Shown: one piece after another, positions 19,303 through 29,400 of the stretch
Position numbering within the stretch: the first letter of the stretch is position 1
How the letters are laid out: each line of letters begins with the position of its first letter
Origin: Phytopythium helicoides
Lineage: Eukaryota; Oomycota; Peronosporomycetes; Pythiales; Pythiaceae
DNA length: 35,017 nt
Reading direction: 5' to 3'
NCBI GenBank assembly: GCA_024867545.1
Contig: JANFNE010000096.1
Coordinates: forward strand, 1 to 35,017
Translations under genes and position numbers: made by a program
The notes under the pieces: generated by a model
Databases searched by the model: none
What the model was told of the DNA's origin: nothing
Seen by the model: only the letters and a program-made list of their open reading frames with translations

Positions 19303-20095
19303 TCATAGATGGTGATGGTGATGGAGCTACGAGCACCGTTGTGGCACTTCATCCATGCATATTCGCTAGGAGAATAGTTAATGAGTTGTCCGATACCGGC
19401 GTCCCGCGATCGAATGCAGCGAGGATGTCGCCTGAGGTCACGTAGTCATTCTTCACCAAATCGCACCTGATGATGTAGGAGCTACTAGGGTGAATCTGAG
19501 GGATAGTATTGCTGAGCACGCTAGTGGCTGATGTCGTCGGATTAGCAGAAGGATACGTACCGACCGTGAAGCCAATTACCAACCCAACGCCGCGTTGTCG
19601 ATGATCAGACGAGGAGCTCGCGCTACTGTCGGTAGTCCGGTGCCGCCTGTCGAGTACAAACCTGTAGCAGGACGGGTGTATCCACTCGGTAGCGAGGTTG
19701 GAACAGGCGTGACGTCGAGCTGGCATGAGTAGTATGTGCTGTTTTCACCGATTTGAAGATAAAACACGCTGTTACCTGATGCGTCGAGTAGATACGCTCC
19801 AGCATTGGTTAGAGTCGTCTGGATGGCACGGTTAATGTCGGCGTACGAATAGTACCCATCCGATAGAGTGACTGACAGAATCGATGTTGTGGCTGCCGTA
19901 GGAACCTCGAGCTTGAAGCTTGGTTGCTGAATGCTACGCCGTCTATGTTGAATTGCGAATTGTATAAGCTGATCGATTGGATCGCCACCTCAACATCCTG
20001 AAGTTGACACTGCTACCAACAAAGCTGTATCGCCATTGATTGTTGTAACCATTTTGGACGAGGTTGGTGGAGTCTATTTTCAAGAAGCTGGACAT
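19230..20095 (-). CDS. Penton (minor capsid, single jelly-roll) protein
   Basis: Start at 20095 (MSSFLKIDSTNLVQNGYNNQ), stop TAA at 19230, about 288 codons. It carries features shared with penton/minor capsid proteins of virophages and Polinton-like viruses: the early WRYSFVGSSVNF, a following DVEVAIQSISLYNS, a helix-forming stretch before GSNSVFYLQIGE-like sequence (read as NSVFYLQIGENSTYY), VPTSLPSGY, RLIIDNAALG, VGTYPSANPT, IHPSSSYIIRCDLV, and a last strand SSITITIYDQNDRPVRF. Frame slips near 20.0, 19.93 and 19.60 kb. It would fill the five-fold vertices and anchor the fibre. Its promoter motif overlaps the stop codon of the ATPase upstream. Confidence 0.7.
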
Positions 20096-20105
20096 GATCG
20101 AGGCT

Positions 20106-20113
20106 CGTATATT
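20106..20113 (-). promoter_or_regulatory. AATATACG motif before penton gene
   Basis: On the minus strand GTAATATACGAG overlaps the TAA stop of the ATPase gene and lies about 10 bases before the penton ATG. Confidence 0.4.
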
Positions 20114-20790
20114 ACTCCTCCGAAACATCTATGACTTTGTCGAAATTATATCGTAGCTGACTGCGAACACTGTCGACGAGAAGCATCTGCCCCTTGTTAG
20201 CGGTTGCTTTATTATAGAAGCGCACAATCGATGATTCTGTAACACCCGGGATGTTGAAGTCCTTGACGATGAGCTGGAGATCACGTTTACTGTTTGCCTT
20301 GAGTATAGCTACAAGCTCGCTGTTTCAAACGAATCATCTTATCCGTAGCAAAGTAGCTATGACTCAAAAAGATAGTACTGAGCTTATGATGCCGCCCTCG
20401 CGTGAAGTAGTGACTGAACACATTACGCTGGAGTCCTTTATCGTTTGAATAGTCATCGATGATCACAAGCTCGGGTTTCTTCATTGGGGTTCGTCTGATA
20501 GCATCGACCGAAGGCGGCTCGTCATAGAATGTAATGAAGCCCTCGAGCTTGTCGCGAAGGAACTCATACAATTCCTGATGTGGATTACGTGCAATGATAT
20601 GAAGGTGGCTGAACACGTGCGGAGAGTGCTTGAGAATGAACATACAGAGGTTGTTTTTCCCGCTGAACGAAGGTCCGAGAATGATCATGCGAAAGAGCGC
20701 CTTGATCCCCAGCTGCTCTATGTCGCCTGCGCCGCGCTGACGGTACTTCTTGGGGATTTCACGCCCGAAGTCCGGAATCGCAGTCGCCAT
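20112..20790 (-). CDS. DNA-packaging ATPase (FtsK/HerA, A32-like)
   Basis: Virion genome-packaging ATPase. Walker A is ILGPSFSGKNNL (~20.68 kb), Walker B is ELVIIDDYSND (~20.46 kb), followed by FLSHSYFATDKMIRL, the conserved Ser/His sensor region of the A32 group. The first 167 residues are one open frame from the ATG at 20790; one indel at ~20.31 kb then shifts to the frame that continues ELVAILKANSKRDLQLIV and ends DKVIDVSEE at the TAA at 20112, about 226 residues in all, normal for this family. The Walker A has Asn after the Lys (GKNN) where Thr/Ser is usual, as in several related ATPases with GKTN/GKNN. Divergent from the fibre gene with a shared palindromic motif. Confidence 0.8.
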
Positions 20791-20801
20791 GTTTCTCGGC
20801 G

Positions 20802-20811
20802 CTTATATAAG
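20802..20811. promoter_or_regulatory. Palindromic CTTATATAAG between ATPase and fibre
   Basis: A perfect 10-bp palindrome, 11 bases before the ATPase ATG on one strand and 14 bases before the fibre ATG on the other. One site could serve both divergent genes. Confidence 0.55.
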
Positions 20812-20825
20812 TCACGCAGAAAACA

Positions 20826-22423
20826 ATGAGCGCCGGCTTCAGTTATCCTCAACCGATCTTCTATTCAAGTATCTACAATCCATCATACTATCTCTCGCTT
20901 GATCCTAGCGGCTTCCTCAGCTACTCTTACGCTCAAACCCTCTATCTGAGCAAGTACGACTATAGACTGACCTACATCAGCGAGTAATACCTGGAATCGC
21001 AACGGCTGGTATCGCGCTTGTGCTTGGCAATGATTTGAGCCTCAGCGGACTGGGTGCTCTCTCGTGTACATCTTTGTCAATCGGAGGTACGCCTATAAAC
21101 GCAACAGTAACGTCGGGGATCACCCTCGGATCGTTTCAGGCGAGTAAAGCACTAACTCTCAATGCAAGTGGAGTTGGAGTAATGCCACTGGGGAATACCA
21201 CAAGCAACTGTCTGCGCTTCTACAACGGCACGGCAAACAAAGAGATCATCTGTGTGTTCCGAGATAGCGATGACGAAGGGCTTACGATAGCCACCAAGGC
21301 TCAGACGACGCAAAAGTGCAGTCCTTTGCTTCACCTCTATTCGGGATACGACACGAGTGGAGTGATTGGCACAGGTAACGCAGAATACAAAGAGGTGCTT
21401 CGGTCTGAACACAAGCTAGTTGGGTTTTCCGACAACTACAGGTCAGGCTGGTTTCATGGCTACTTGCTGGGGACACAGCCGTGGCAGTCATCTGGATTTG
21501 GCTACGCGACTCAGTTCTACACGAGCATGCCTGCTTTGAACATTTGCTGTAACTCATCCACAACATCAGCGTTCACGAGCGCTAGCAACATCCTGATCAC
21601 AAGCGACAACGCTTACTGTTTCAATACCACGACACCGGCAAGCGGATACATGTTCACACTCAACGGCGATACAAGTCGCAACGGGCTCTACTTAACAGGG
21701 GCATCCACTATGCTGCAGCTCTTCAACGATCAATCCCCAGCCACAGGTCGAACAAGCATTGTACTCGCAGGAACAAACTTCAACACCTGGGAACTGAGTA
21801 TTGGCGGCACGTCTCACGCGACTGTACCAGGAGGCATGTACTGGTATGCGGGAGGCGCTTATCGAATGGTGATAACATCTGCTGGCAGAGTGGTCTGGCG
21901 GTGTCACGAGCCGGTGTGTGCGCTGGATGTAGGTACTCCAACCAATCTGACTACGACGACCGACATCGCTGTGAATACATATTCGTACAGCATCTCGGCT
22001 AACACATTCACGAACCTTGGGGGAGGACCTGTCAATGTCAACATGTGCGCTCGCTTCCGTTCAAATATTTGGGTGCAAGATAAACTGTACGCAACATCCG
22101 ATCGCCGAGTCAAGGAGGATATCGAGACACTTGACTTCAGCCTGGATCACTATCGACAACTCAGGCCAGTGACATTCCGGTTCAAGAACGAATCAGCAAC
22201 AAAGCTCGGTGTCATCGCGCAAGAGTTGCTCCCCATCTGCAGGGAAGCGCTTATGTTCTCTGAGAATGAACGACTCACTGTAGAGGACGAAGGAGACATC
22301 GAGGGAGTCCAGTTAGGGGTTGACTACACGGCGATCACTCTCATGAACACAGTCGCAATCAAGAAGCTGCTCGCCATCGTAGAGCTCCTACAGGATCAAA
22401 TATCAAAAAAAGATTTGATTTGA
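20826..22423 (+). CDS. Fibre-like protein with C-terminal S74 chaperone domain
   Basis: Start at 20826 (MSAGFSYPQPIFYSSIYNPS). An in-frame stop at 20985 is overcome by a one-base slip, after which IATAGIALVLGNDLSLSGLG opens a 467-residue frame of Gly/Ser/Thr/Asn-rich beta repeats such as SKALTLNASGVGVMPLGN. The end contains TSDRRVKEDIETLDFSLDHY and PVTFRFKNESATKLGVIAQE, the signature of the peptidase S74 intramolecular chaperone that trimerises tail spikes and then cuts itself off at a Ser in SD, with the Lys of RRVK as catalytic partner. This would be the receptor-binding spike or fibre. Most known examples are phage tail spikes, but the domain also occurs in large DNA viruses and Polinton-like viruses. 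Convergent with the next gene (2 bases between stops). Confidence 0.75.
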
Positions 22424-22425
22424 GC

Positions 22426-22692
22426 TCATAGCGCGAAAGTCTTGACCTTTTTTTGCGGCTTGCCTTGCGCAACGTAGTTCCTGCGGTAAACTCCAGTCTG
22501 AGCCCACACGCGGCCACCTTCCGTTGGTAGCTTCACGGCGGGTTTGTCGCTTGCCCAGATCGTCTCGGGGTGATCAGGTCGCTTGATAATCAGATTCTTC
22601 ATCAGCTGACGTAGCTCGGAAAGGTTCTCCTCAGCTTGGACTGCGTACACTCCATTGGATTTGTCGATGAACGTTGTGTTAAGCAAGATCAT
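22426..22692 (-). CDS. Small unknown viral protein A
   Basis: 88 residues, not recognised. Starts MILLNTTFIDKSNGVYAVQA, with a charged helix (NLSELRQLMKNLIIKR), then ETIWASDKPAVKLP and GRVWAQTGVYRRNYVA and a basic tail. The ATG is preceded by AATATAG six bases away, which overlaps the stop codon of the upstream gene. The IWAS(D/E) motif recurs in the small protein at 25094-25336. Confidence 0.55.
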   Translation of the reverse strand: MILLNTTFIDKSNGVYAVQAEENLSELRQLMKNLIIKRPDHPETIWASDKPAVKLPTEGGRVWAQTGVYRRNYVAQGKPQKKVKTFAL

Positions 22693-22698
22693 AGTTGC

Positions 22699-22705
22699 CT
22701 ATATT
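22699..22705 (-). promoter_or_regulatory. AATATAG motif overlapping a stop codon
   Basis: Minus strand AATATAG; its last three bases TAG are the stop codon of the large virion protein, and the next ATG begins six bases later (22692). Confidence 0.5.
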
Positions 22706-24961
22706 AACAACGAGATAACTTGTTTGAACTCTTTATCCGAGATCAGCCGGTTAGCGTACATATCGACCACGAGAGGTTTCAGCTGTTCCTTTATGGAGGG
22801 GCTGTCATTGCCGATGAGTAGCTCGCCTTTGAGCTTGTCGTACTCGGCTTGAAGTGCGTTTGTCGGGTCAGGTAGCTTCTCCTTGAAGCTGTGCTGAATA
22901 TGCGTCGCCTGGAGTATCTCCTTGAAGAGACGCTTGTCTTCAATAGAGAGCTCGTCGTACGCCGCTTGGCTCAGCTTACCTTCATACACGAGATCCTTGA
23001 TCATGTGTTTCACATCGTCGCTGATGTCTCGTAGCGGGCCTAGCTTCTTTCGCGAGGGATAGACGATATTGAGCCGATTTTTATCGAGGTCGGGAATCCT
23101 GATGTATTTAGATCCGATTGCTGATAGATGTACGCTGAGGCGATCCCTGTGCCCCGGATGTCATTCAAATTATAGTATTTCCCCCTACGCTCGACTGTTT
23201 GGTACATCGACTTGCCAGCTCCGCGCAACCCTCTCCCTCGAAGATGGCTGTTTAACCCGATATCGATGCCTTGAGCTTCAGCAACGCGAGAGAGACGCTC
23301 CAGTGTCAGCACAAAGCTGATTTGACGCTCATAGCTTGGTTTGCTGCGCTCTGACTCACCTGGGATTACAAACTGGATATCACCTGCCTTCTTCTTCGGA
23401 GCTCGAAGTATCATGCCACTGATCTCTGACCCGTCATGGCGAATAGCTCGAACATACACACCTGCCTTTGATAGCCTGTTGATGAGCGCTCGGTCGTTCA
23501 CAATCCGCTTGACCGTTGCTCGTGTCGATTGTTCAGTGCTAGCTGGTTCGGGTTCAGGCAGCGATGGTGTATCCCGACCAACCATCCGCTGACGAATCTC
23601 CTCTCGGTTGCGTCTTCGCCGATCGGTTGGACCCGATTCATTGAGTCTCCGAGCTGCGGCCATGACAGCTTGAATGTGACTCTGGAACACATCGCGAGGG
23701 ATGTCACCTCTAAGCTGTCGAAGAAGAATACCGGCACGCTCAATCAAACTAACCTTCTCTCTGTGGGAACGTCGATAAAAGCCAGGCCTATTGATCTTCT
23801 CCATCACCGAAGCAAGCTCTGCTTGACAGCTTCCACTGGCGACTCGCCTGTGCGCCTTCGTTTGTAGTTCGCAGCTGCTAGAATCGTGGCATCGAAGTCG
23901 TTCTCTGTCATCTGAGCCATCTCTGAAGCTTCACGACGAATTTCAGCATTCGCTGGCGAAGTTGCTCGATGAGGCGCTTACGCTTCGCGCGTGAGACGAT
24001 AGCATGCGCCTGCCTGAGCAATCTATTCCCTCGTTCAATCAAGCGAGGATCAGGGGGTAGCTGGGTGACAGCCACATCATCCACAATGCCTTCAAGCATG
24101 CGCGCCACCTCAGGCTCCGATGAGCTACGACTGCGAGCTTCCGCATCCAGTTGAGACAGGAGCTCTTCTGTAGTAACCCCGGGCCAGCAGATGAGTCGAG
24201 GAGGTGATTATGGCTAGCCACCCAATCGATTCCGTCAGCTCGACTAGAGCTTGGTACTAGGGTTACCTCTTCATCAGGGTGACTCGCCATGTACTCATTC
24301 ATAGCTGCTCTCGAATCATCTTGATCACGTATTTGTTCAAGTAGTTCCTGAGCCTGGTCATAAGAGAGCGATGGGGCAGGTCGTGGAGGTGGAGGTGGTG
24401 GTGGTGCACTTGCATCCTCCCTGCGCATTTCACCAAGCTCGTCGATCGAATTACTCTCTCCGTCGCTGTACATTCGACTGATATGGTTTTCGGTGGCTAA
24501 CCAGTCGATTGCTTCGGGGGAGTCATAATCAAGGTTGATCGTTCTCTGACCTGTTCTGAAGTCATGAAGCTCACCACGCGCTCCAATGTAGTATCTACTG
24601 CTCTGGACCCCGGTTCGATTGATAGGCCGCACCTTCAAACTCGCCCACTCGGGATGTGACAGATACCATCTCTGATTCGCTCAATTGCATCGTTGACAGA
24701 CGAGTGAATGTGCTCGTTTGCTATATCCATGACCCGCTCGAGAGTAGCATTCCAATCAATCGATCTTGGCCTGCCAATCCGTCCAGATCGCGCCGAATAG
24801 AGAGACCCTTTGACGCCTATGACATACCGTGATTCAACGGATCCGTCAAGCTTTACAGGGTTAATTCGCAGATTGATAAGACCAGGATAGGTGATGAACC
24901 ACTCCTTCACTTGATCGTGAGCCGCATTTGGCGTTGAGATTAGCGTATGATCCAGCGTCAA
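22699..24961 (-). CDS. Large virion-type protein with repeated IDW modules, frame-broken
   Basis: Read as several fragments (24961-24635, 24638-24039, 24108-23908, 23807-23040, 23013-22699) that seem to be one gene of 750 or more residues; a further Pro-rich N-terminus may reach ~25090. The N-terminal part holds two related modules, SRYVIGVKGSLYSARSGR with SIDWNAT and SRYYIGARGELHDFRTGQ with AIDWLATENHI, plus a third GIDWVASHNHL and a proline run. The C-terminal part has GRGLRGAGKSMYQ (LRGA-G fits the second adenain site type), then SIEDKRLFKEILQ and GELLIGNDSPSIKEQLKPLV, an ending shared in pattern with a large conserved Polinton-like virus protein of unknown role (LxGNDN...LVKEFK). Function unknown; the possible protease site suggests a structural or core protein. 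Confidence 0.55.
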
Positions 24962-25093
24962 TTCGTTGTGAGAAGGAAGCGGGGGAGCTGATGGTGAAAA
25001 TTCAGGTGGAAGTCTGGTAGTTCAGGGGCGGATGGGATAGCCTGAATATCAACTTCATATGCAATTGATCGACGCTTGTTGGATCGGATTGAG

Positions 25094-25336
25094 TTACGAG
25101 GCTTTTTTTAAGGGGTCAAGCTGAGTCATCACCGAAGAGTCGGTCTGTGTCTCGCTTGACTGTGTTGGTGTTGCTGTTGGCTTGGTTGAGACGACCTTAT
25201 CCGCCTCACTCGCCCAAATCGCTTCCTCATACATCCCACGCTTCACCACGGTCTGTCTAGTTCTTCGCTCGGCCTTTGCGAGTAGGTCTTGTTGCTTTTG
25301 CTCGCGATCCGCTTTGTTCTTGAACGACGGAAACAT
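25094..25336 (-). CDS. Small unknown viral protein B
   Basis: 80 residues, not recognised: MFPSFKNKADREQKQQ, then a basic helix, VVKRGMYEEAIWASEAD, and a Thr/Ser-rich tail. It overlaps the 3' end of the integrase gene in another frame, but an AATATAG motif 18 bases upstream (inside the integrase frame) and the IWAS motif shared with small protein A support it as a real gene. Confidence 0.45.
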   Translation of the reverse strand: MFPSFKNKADREQKQQDLLAKAERRTRQTVVKRGMYEEAIWASEADKVVSTKPTATPTQSSETQTDSSVMTQLDPLKKAS

Positions 25337-26429
25337 CTTGTTGCTTCTCAGCAGCTATATTATCCCAATATACTTTCTCCGCTGCGCTCATGCGATTTTT
25401 ATTAATCAATCTAAGATTCGACTGAGGCTCCCACGTTGGTTGTTTCGCCGTCGTCCATTTCACCAAGTAACGATACTTTCCTTTGCTCGTGCGATGGTCC
25501 AAGATCTTCTCGACCTCCCAGACCTCTCTCGGCGCTACCTCAGCATCTGTTGGCTCGCCACGGACGACCTTGAGATCATTCAAAGGGACGTACTTGATGT
25601 GACCGTTCTTCGAGCGAATGTCCGCCTTGTAGCCATCGAGTCCCTCATATCTGTAGACATCCTTGCTCCATCGCGCTCCCTCCTTTGCGAAGGTTCCCTT
25701 TGAGAGACGATACCGCACAGAGTCGCCGATGGCTAGCTTGTCATCGAGTGACCTCATTACTACTTCGTTGTGATCGAGTGCGTCCCTGTCTACGCTACCC
25801 CTAGCTTCTTCGGGTGATTGCCCAATCGCTGAGTTCTCAGTTGTATTGTAGTTGTAAATGACATCCGCTAGCAGCTTAGGAGTCAGCTTGCGCTCATTTG
25901 CATAAGTCGCTGCTTGATTGTACGGTTGAATCGCTCGATCTTTCCCATCTTAGCGTGGTCCCCAGCCTCGTTGTTGAAGTGCTCGATCTTCTGCTGCTTG
26001 AAGTAGGCTTGGACGGCGCTGTTTAGAAACTCCACACCATTGTCCGTCGTCAGTTCTGTTGGCTTGCATTCTTTGACAAACGCCTTCATTGCTGTGAGCA
26101 TAGTTGACGCTTGCTTGTTAGCGAGGATCTTCGCATACCCCAGGGCGGCTGTTGATGTTGATCGCTGTGAGGATCGGTTGTTTCCCGAGCTCAGGCCAAA
26201 AGGTAAGATCTGCCTGCCACGAATTGGGGTTCGAGCTTGCTATCTTGAACAGCTGAAACGCTGGTTTCTGATCTTGGAATCGTTGAACGGTCGATTGAGT
26301 GCTGAGCCAGTCTCGCACCTTCTTGAGCGTCACAGATGAGTCGAGCACACGTGCCTTCAAGTACAGCTTTTGCGCGCTAACAAAGCCTGTCTTTGGATCA
26401 TTGTAGAGCTTGCTCAAGAGCTGGTCCAT
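25257..26429 (-). CDS. Retroviral-type DDE integrase with C-terminal chromodomain
   Basis: Polinton integrase, about 390 residues. N-terminus LLSKLYNDPKTGFVSAQKLY is typical of Polinton/Maverick integrases. The DDE triad is seen as WQADLTFWPELG (first Asp, ~26.22 kb), TDNGVEFLNS (second Asp, ~26.04 kb) and MGKIERFNRTIKQR (Glu, ~25.94 kb). After two frame slips (~26.14, ~25.89 kb) an SH3-like linker follows and then a chromodomain, VWEVEKILDHRT to TWEPQSNLRLI. Of the three aromatic cage positions, the first is Trp and the second is Trp (VKW), but the third (Tyr/Phe in HP1) reads Ala, so methyl-lysine binding may be weak or altered. It would insert the linear genome and could steer it to chromatin with particular marks. 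Start overlaps the PolB stop region; ATATAAG five bases before the ATG. Confidence 0.8.
25355..25361 (-). promoter_or_regulatory. AATATAG motif inside integrase end
   Basis: Minus strand AATATAG within the integrase coding end, 18 bases before the ATG of small protein B. Confidence 0.35.
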
Positions 26430-26434
26430 GGTTG

Positions 26435-26441
26435 CTTATAT
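26435..26441 (-). promoter_or_regulatory. ATATAAG motif overlapping PolB stop
   Basis: Minus strand ATATAAG; its TAA is the PolB stop codon, and CAACC then separates it from the integrase ATG at 26429. Confidence 0.55.
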
Positions 26442-29400
26442 GTTGAGCGGGATAGTGCTGATGCCGTCTTCCAGCACTATGCGCTTGTCATAGAAGAAAC
26501 CACAACCGTTCTTCTGCTGCTCGTACGTCTGCATCTGCGGCGTGTTAGTCATCCGCTGGTTATCAAAGAAGTCAGTTTGCTTAACCACGCGGAAGCCTCG
26601 GTTCGTCGCTTGCAGAGTAATCTTCTCGTTGATCACCGATTCAAACCTCTCTGGCGTGAGGATACCCGCGTTGTTGCTCTTCTGGACTCCCTTGGCTGAG
26701 CATTTGGTCTTGTGATAGAGCGGCTCACCTGCCCCGTCTTCTTGTTGACCCAGTTTGCACTGATGAGGTCGCCATCATAGCAGATATAGTTCTTGCTGCT
26801 TAGGGAGACCATTGCACCGCCACGCCATTCCTCCTTGAACAAGCCTGGTGTTCGCTTGTCGTACTTAGCATGCTCAGGTGTGTCATCGCGCGGGAACCAC
26901 TCGTGCTTGTGTGCCTCGAAGTGCTCGCGTAGTTCCGGCTTGATGAGGTCAGGGAAAGGTTGCTCTCCGCTGAACGCGATGTAACCACTGTCTGTGTCCA
27001 TCTCTTGATACTGGAAGTCGCTCCGGTCGATGTACTTGTCAATGCAGTCGTAGTAGAACTCGAGCATACGGAGCTTCGCTAGCTGGTAGACAGCGACGGC
27101 AACATGGATAGGATTTTTCAAGAAGATGGTACGCTTGCGTTGCGTCACTTCATACACCTCGTTAAGCTCCTCGAGCCCCTGGAAGAGATTGCCCTCGATA
27201 AGCTTGCTGACCTCATCATCACAGCTCTCATAGACAACGTTCTTATGCTTTGATTGATTCATTGCACTGCGTCCATACGGTGAGTTACCAACTAGCTTCA
27301 TGGAATCGGCAATGACTGCCTTGGCTTTGTCAGCATCTCCTTCTCGACGAGCGTCAGAGACCATCTCGGTGAACCTGTGGAAGGGACGAGCAGCATGACA
27401 CTTCACGAAGCTATGCACCTTGGTGACGATCAGTCCATGCGCAATGTACCACTTAAGCAATGGTGTGTAGATGAGGATCTGCTTCCAAAGTAACTACCGA
27501 TCAGCTTGCGGCTCTTCTTCGATGGATTGGGTCGCGAATGGTTGAATTCAGCCATGAAATCTCCAATCACCTCAGCTGTGGGGTCAACTTCCACGTTCTT
27601 GAATATCGGAGTCATCTCGCTGAAGTGGTCTTTGAGATGCTCAGGTGTCTCAATGTCGCACTCTACGAAACCAAACTGCTTGTCCGCCAGGATGTCGTCG
27701 ATCAACTCATCATAGGCTTCGATCTTAACCAAGCGACCACATGGCATGTCTTGCCCGAGGCACCACAGGTAGATGAGCGTTAGCATCATACCCAATGACC
27801 TTCTGACACAACTTCCCGCCACGGATACGCGTCATACCTGCCTTTGCAAAGCGATTGAAGATGATAGATGGGCCGCCGGTAATATTTCCCTCCATGAGTC
27901 TGTAGATATCTGACTGCTCCTCATCAATACTGTGAATCAAACGGGTAGCATTGTGCTCGAGGAGCTTTTGCTTCCTGAAGGCTTTTATGTCCATGTCCTT
28001 GCGGGCGATGTTGCAGCTCGAGCATGTGATGAGGATGTTGCCATCTTCGTGACCGCGGAGGTTGTTGATCCTATCAGCAGATACTGTCTTCTTCGTGAGT
28101 GGCTCATAGCACAGACCGCACAAGTAGCTTTGGGACTTCATCAGCTGGTTGAGATGCTCTAGAGTCATATCGAACTTGCGATCTGCTTCTTGTCCTGGGC
28201 TTTGTAGCTGTTGAAATGGGTCTTGTTTAAACTCAAATGGCTTTGCTGGTGTGCATGGTCGAGGCTTGATGTAGTCTCCATTGTAAACGGTTCCGTACAT
28301 AATCTTCTCGGCTAAGCCTGGTAGCGACACCCCGTCAGTGAACATGTCGAGTCCAAAGTCGCGGAAGAACATCATCTGCTTTTGGATGGCTTGTGAGAAG
28401 GGGATTACGTCGAGATCGTTGTACCAGATAAGGAGCTCGCGCAACGTTTTCATCTTTATAGTGCTCCCACACCCACTGAACTCGCTTCCACTCTTTGTCA
28501 CTAAGTGTTGTGCTGCGGTGCTTTGAGTTGAAGGCACTGCGAGGAGGCAGGCCAGGCTTGTCGAGCATATCAAAGCTCTTGAGATACTCATACGGGAAAT
28601 GTCCCTTGCTCATCTGGCACTCACACTTGACTTTGTCAGGACATTGACACTTGCCAAGGTACGCCTTGAGGTACTGGCGAAGGCTCGTGCCAGCCGCAAC
28701 ATACTTTGAGATGTCAAGCATCTTGAAACCACCTGCGTCAAGGCACATGTAGCCGCTACCAGCTAAGATAGCATTTACTCCCATCTCTTTCTTTGTCTGA
28801 TCAAGGGTCTTTCGCCCGCGGCGCTTGATGACATTGCAGCCAGAGACGTGGAGGATAGCCGCTAGCAGTTCGTTCTTAACCAATTGCATGTCATAGCGTC
28901 CACTGTTGAAGCCAATTAAAGGAATGGTTTCGCAGAAGCTGACCACTTTGTTGACTTCATCCTCGGCTTTAGTCAGTATCGCTCTGGTGATTTTGTTTGG
29001 TTCTTGATTATGCCTCGCCTCGGCTTCTTGCTTGCGTCGCTCAACATTTTCAATCAGCTTGGCGTACTTCTTTCTGTTGTAGTCTTCGATCAGCTGACGC
29101 TTTGCAGCAGCATGCGTGAACATCTCAATGAGCAACTCCTTGGGCGAGTCGTTTACGAAACACTTCGTCTCGTTTGTGAGAGAATCGTGGACGCTAACAG
29201 AGACAGGGATGTGTGCGTTCGTAAACGACAGACGCTTAGCTGCTTTGTCGGCATCGAGAGGCTTTAGAATTGCCTCAAAATCGTACACCAAGTAATGGTC
29301 TGTGTATGGATCGACGTCCTTCACTCCGTACTTCTCAAGCATGCGTTGCATCTTGTTTGTTGCTGGGCGAAACAGAGCTGGCTCCTTGACAAAGCGCTTA

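Noticed and set aside
22655..22852. Plus-strand frames across the minus-strand gene block 22.4-30.5 kb
   Set aside because: Shadow frames of the conserved minus-strand viral genes, without motifs or promoter words.
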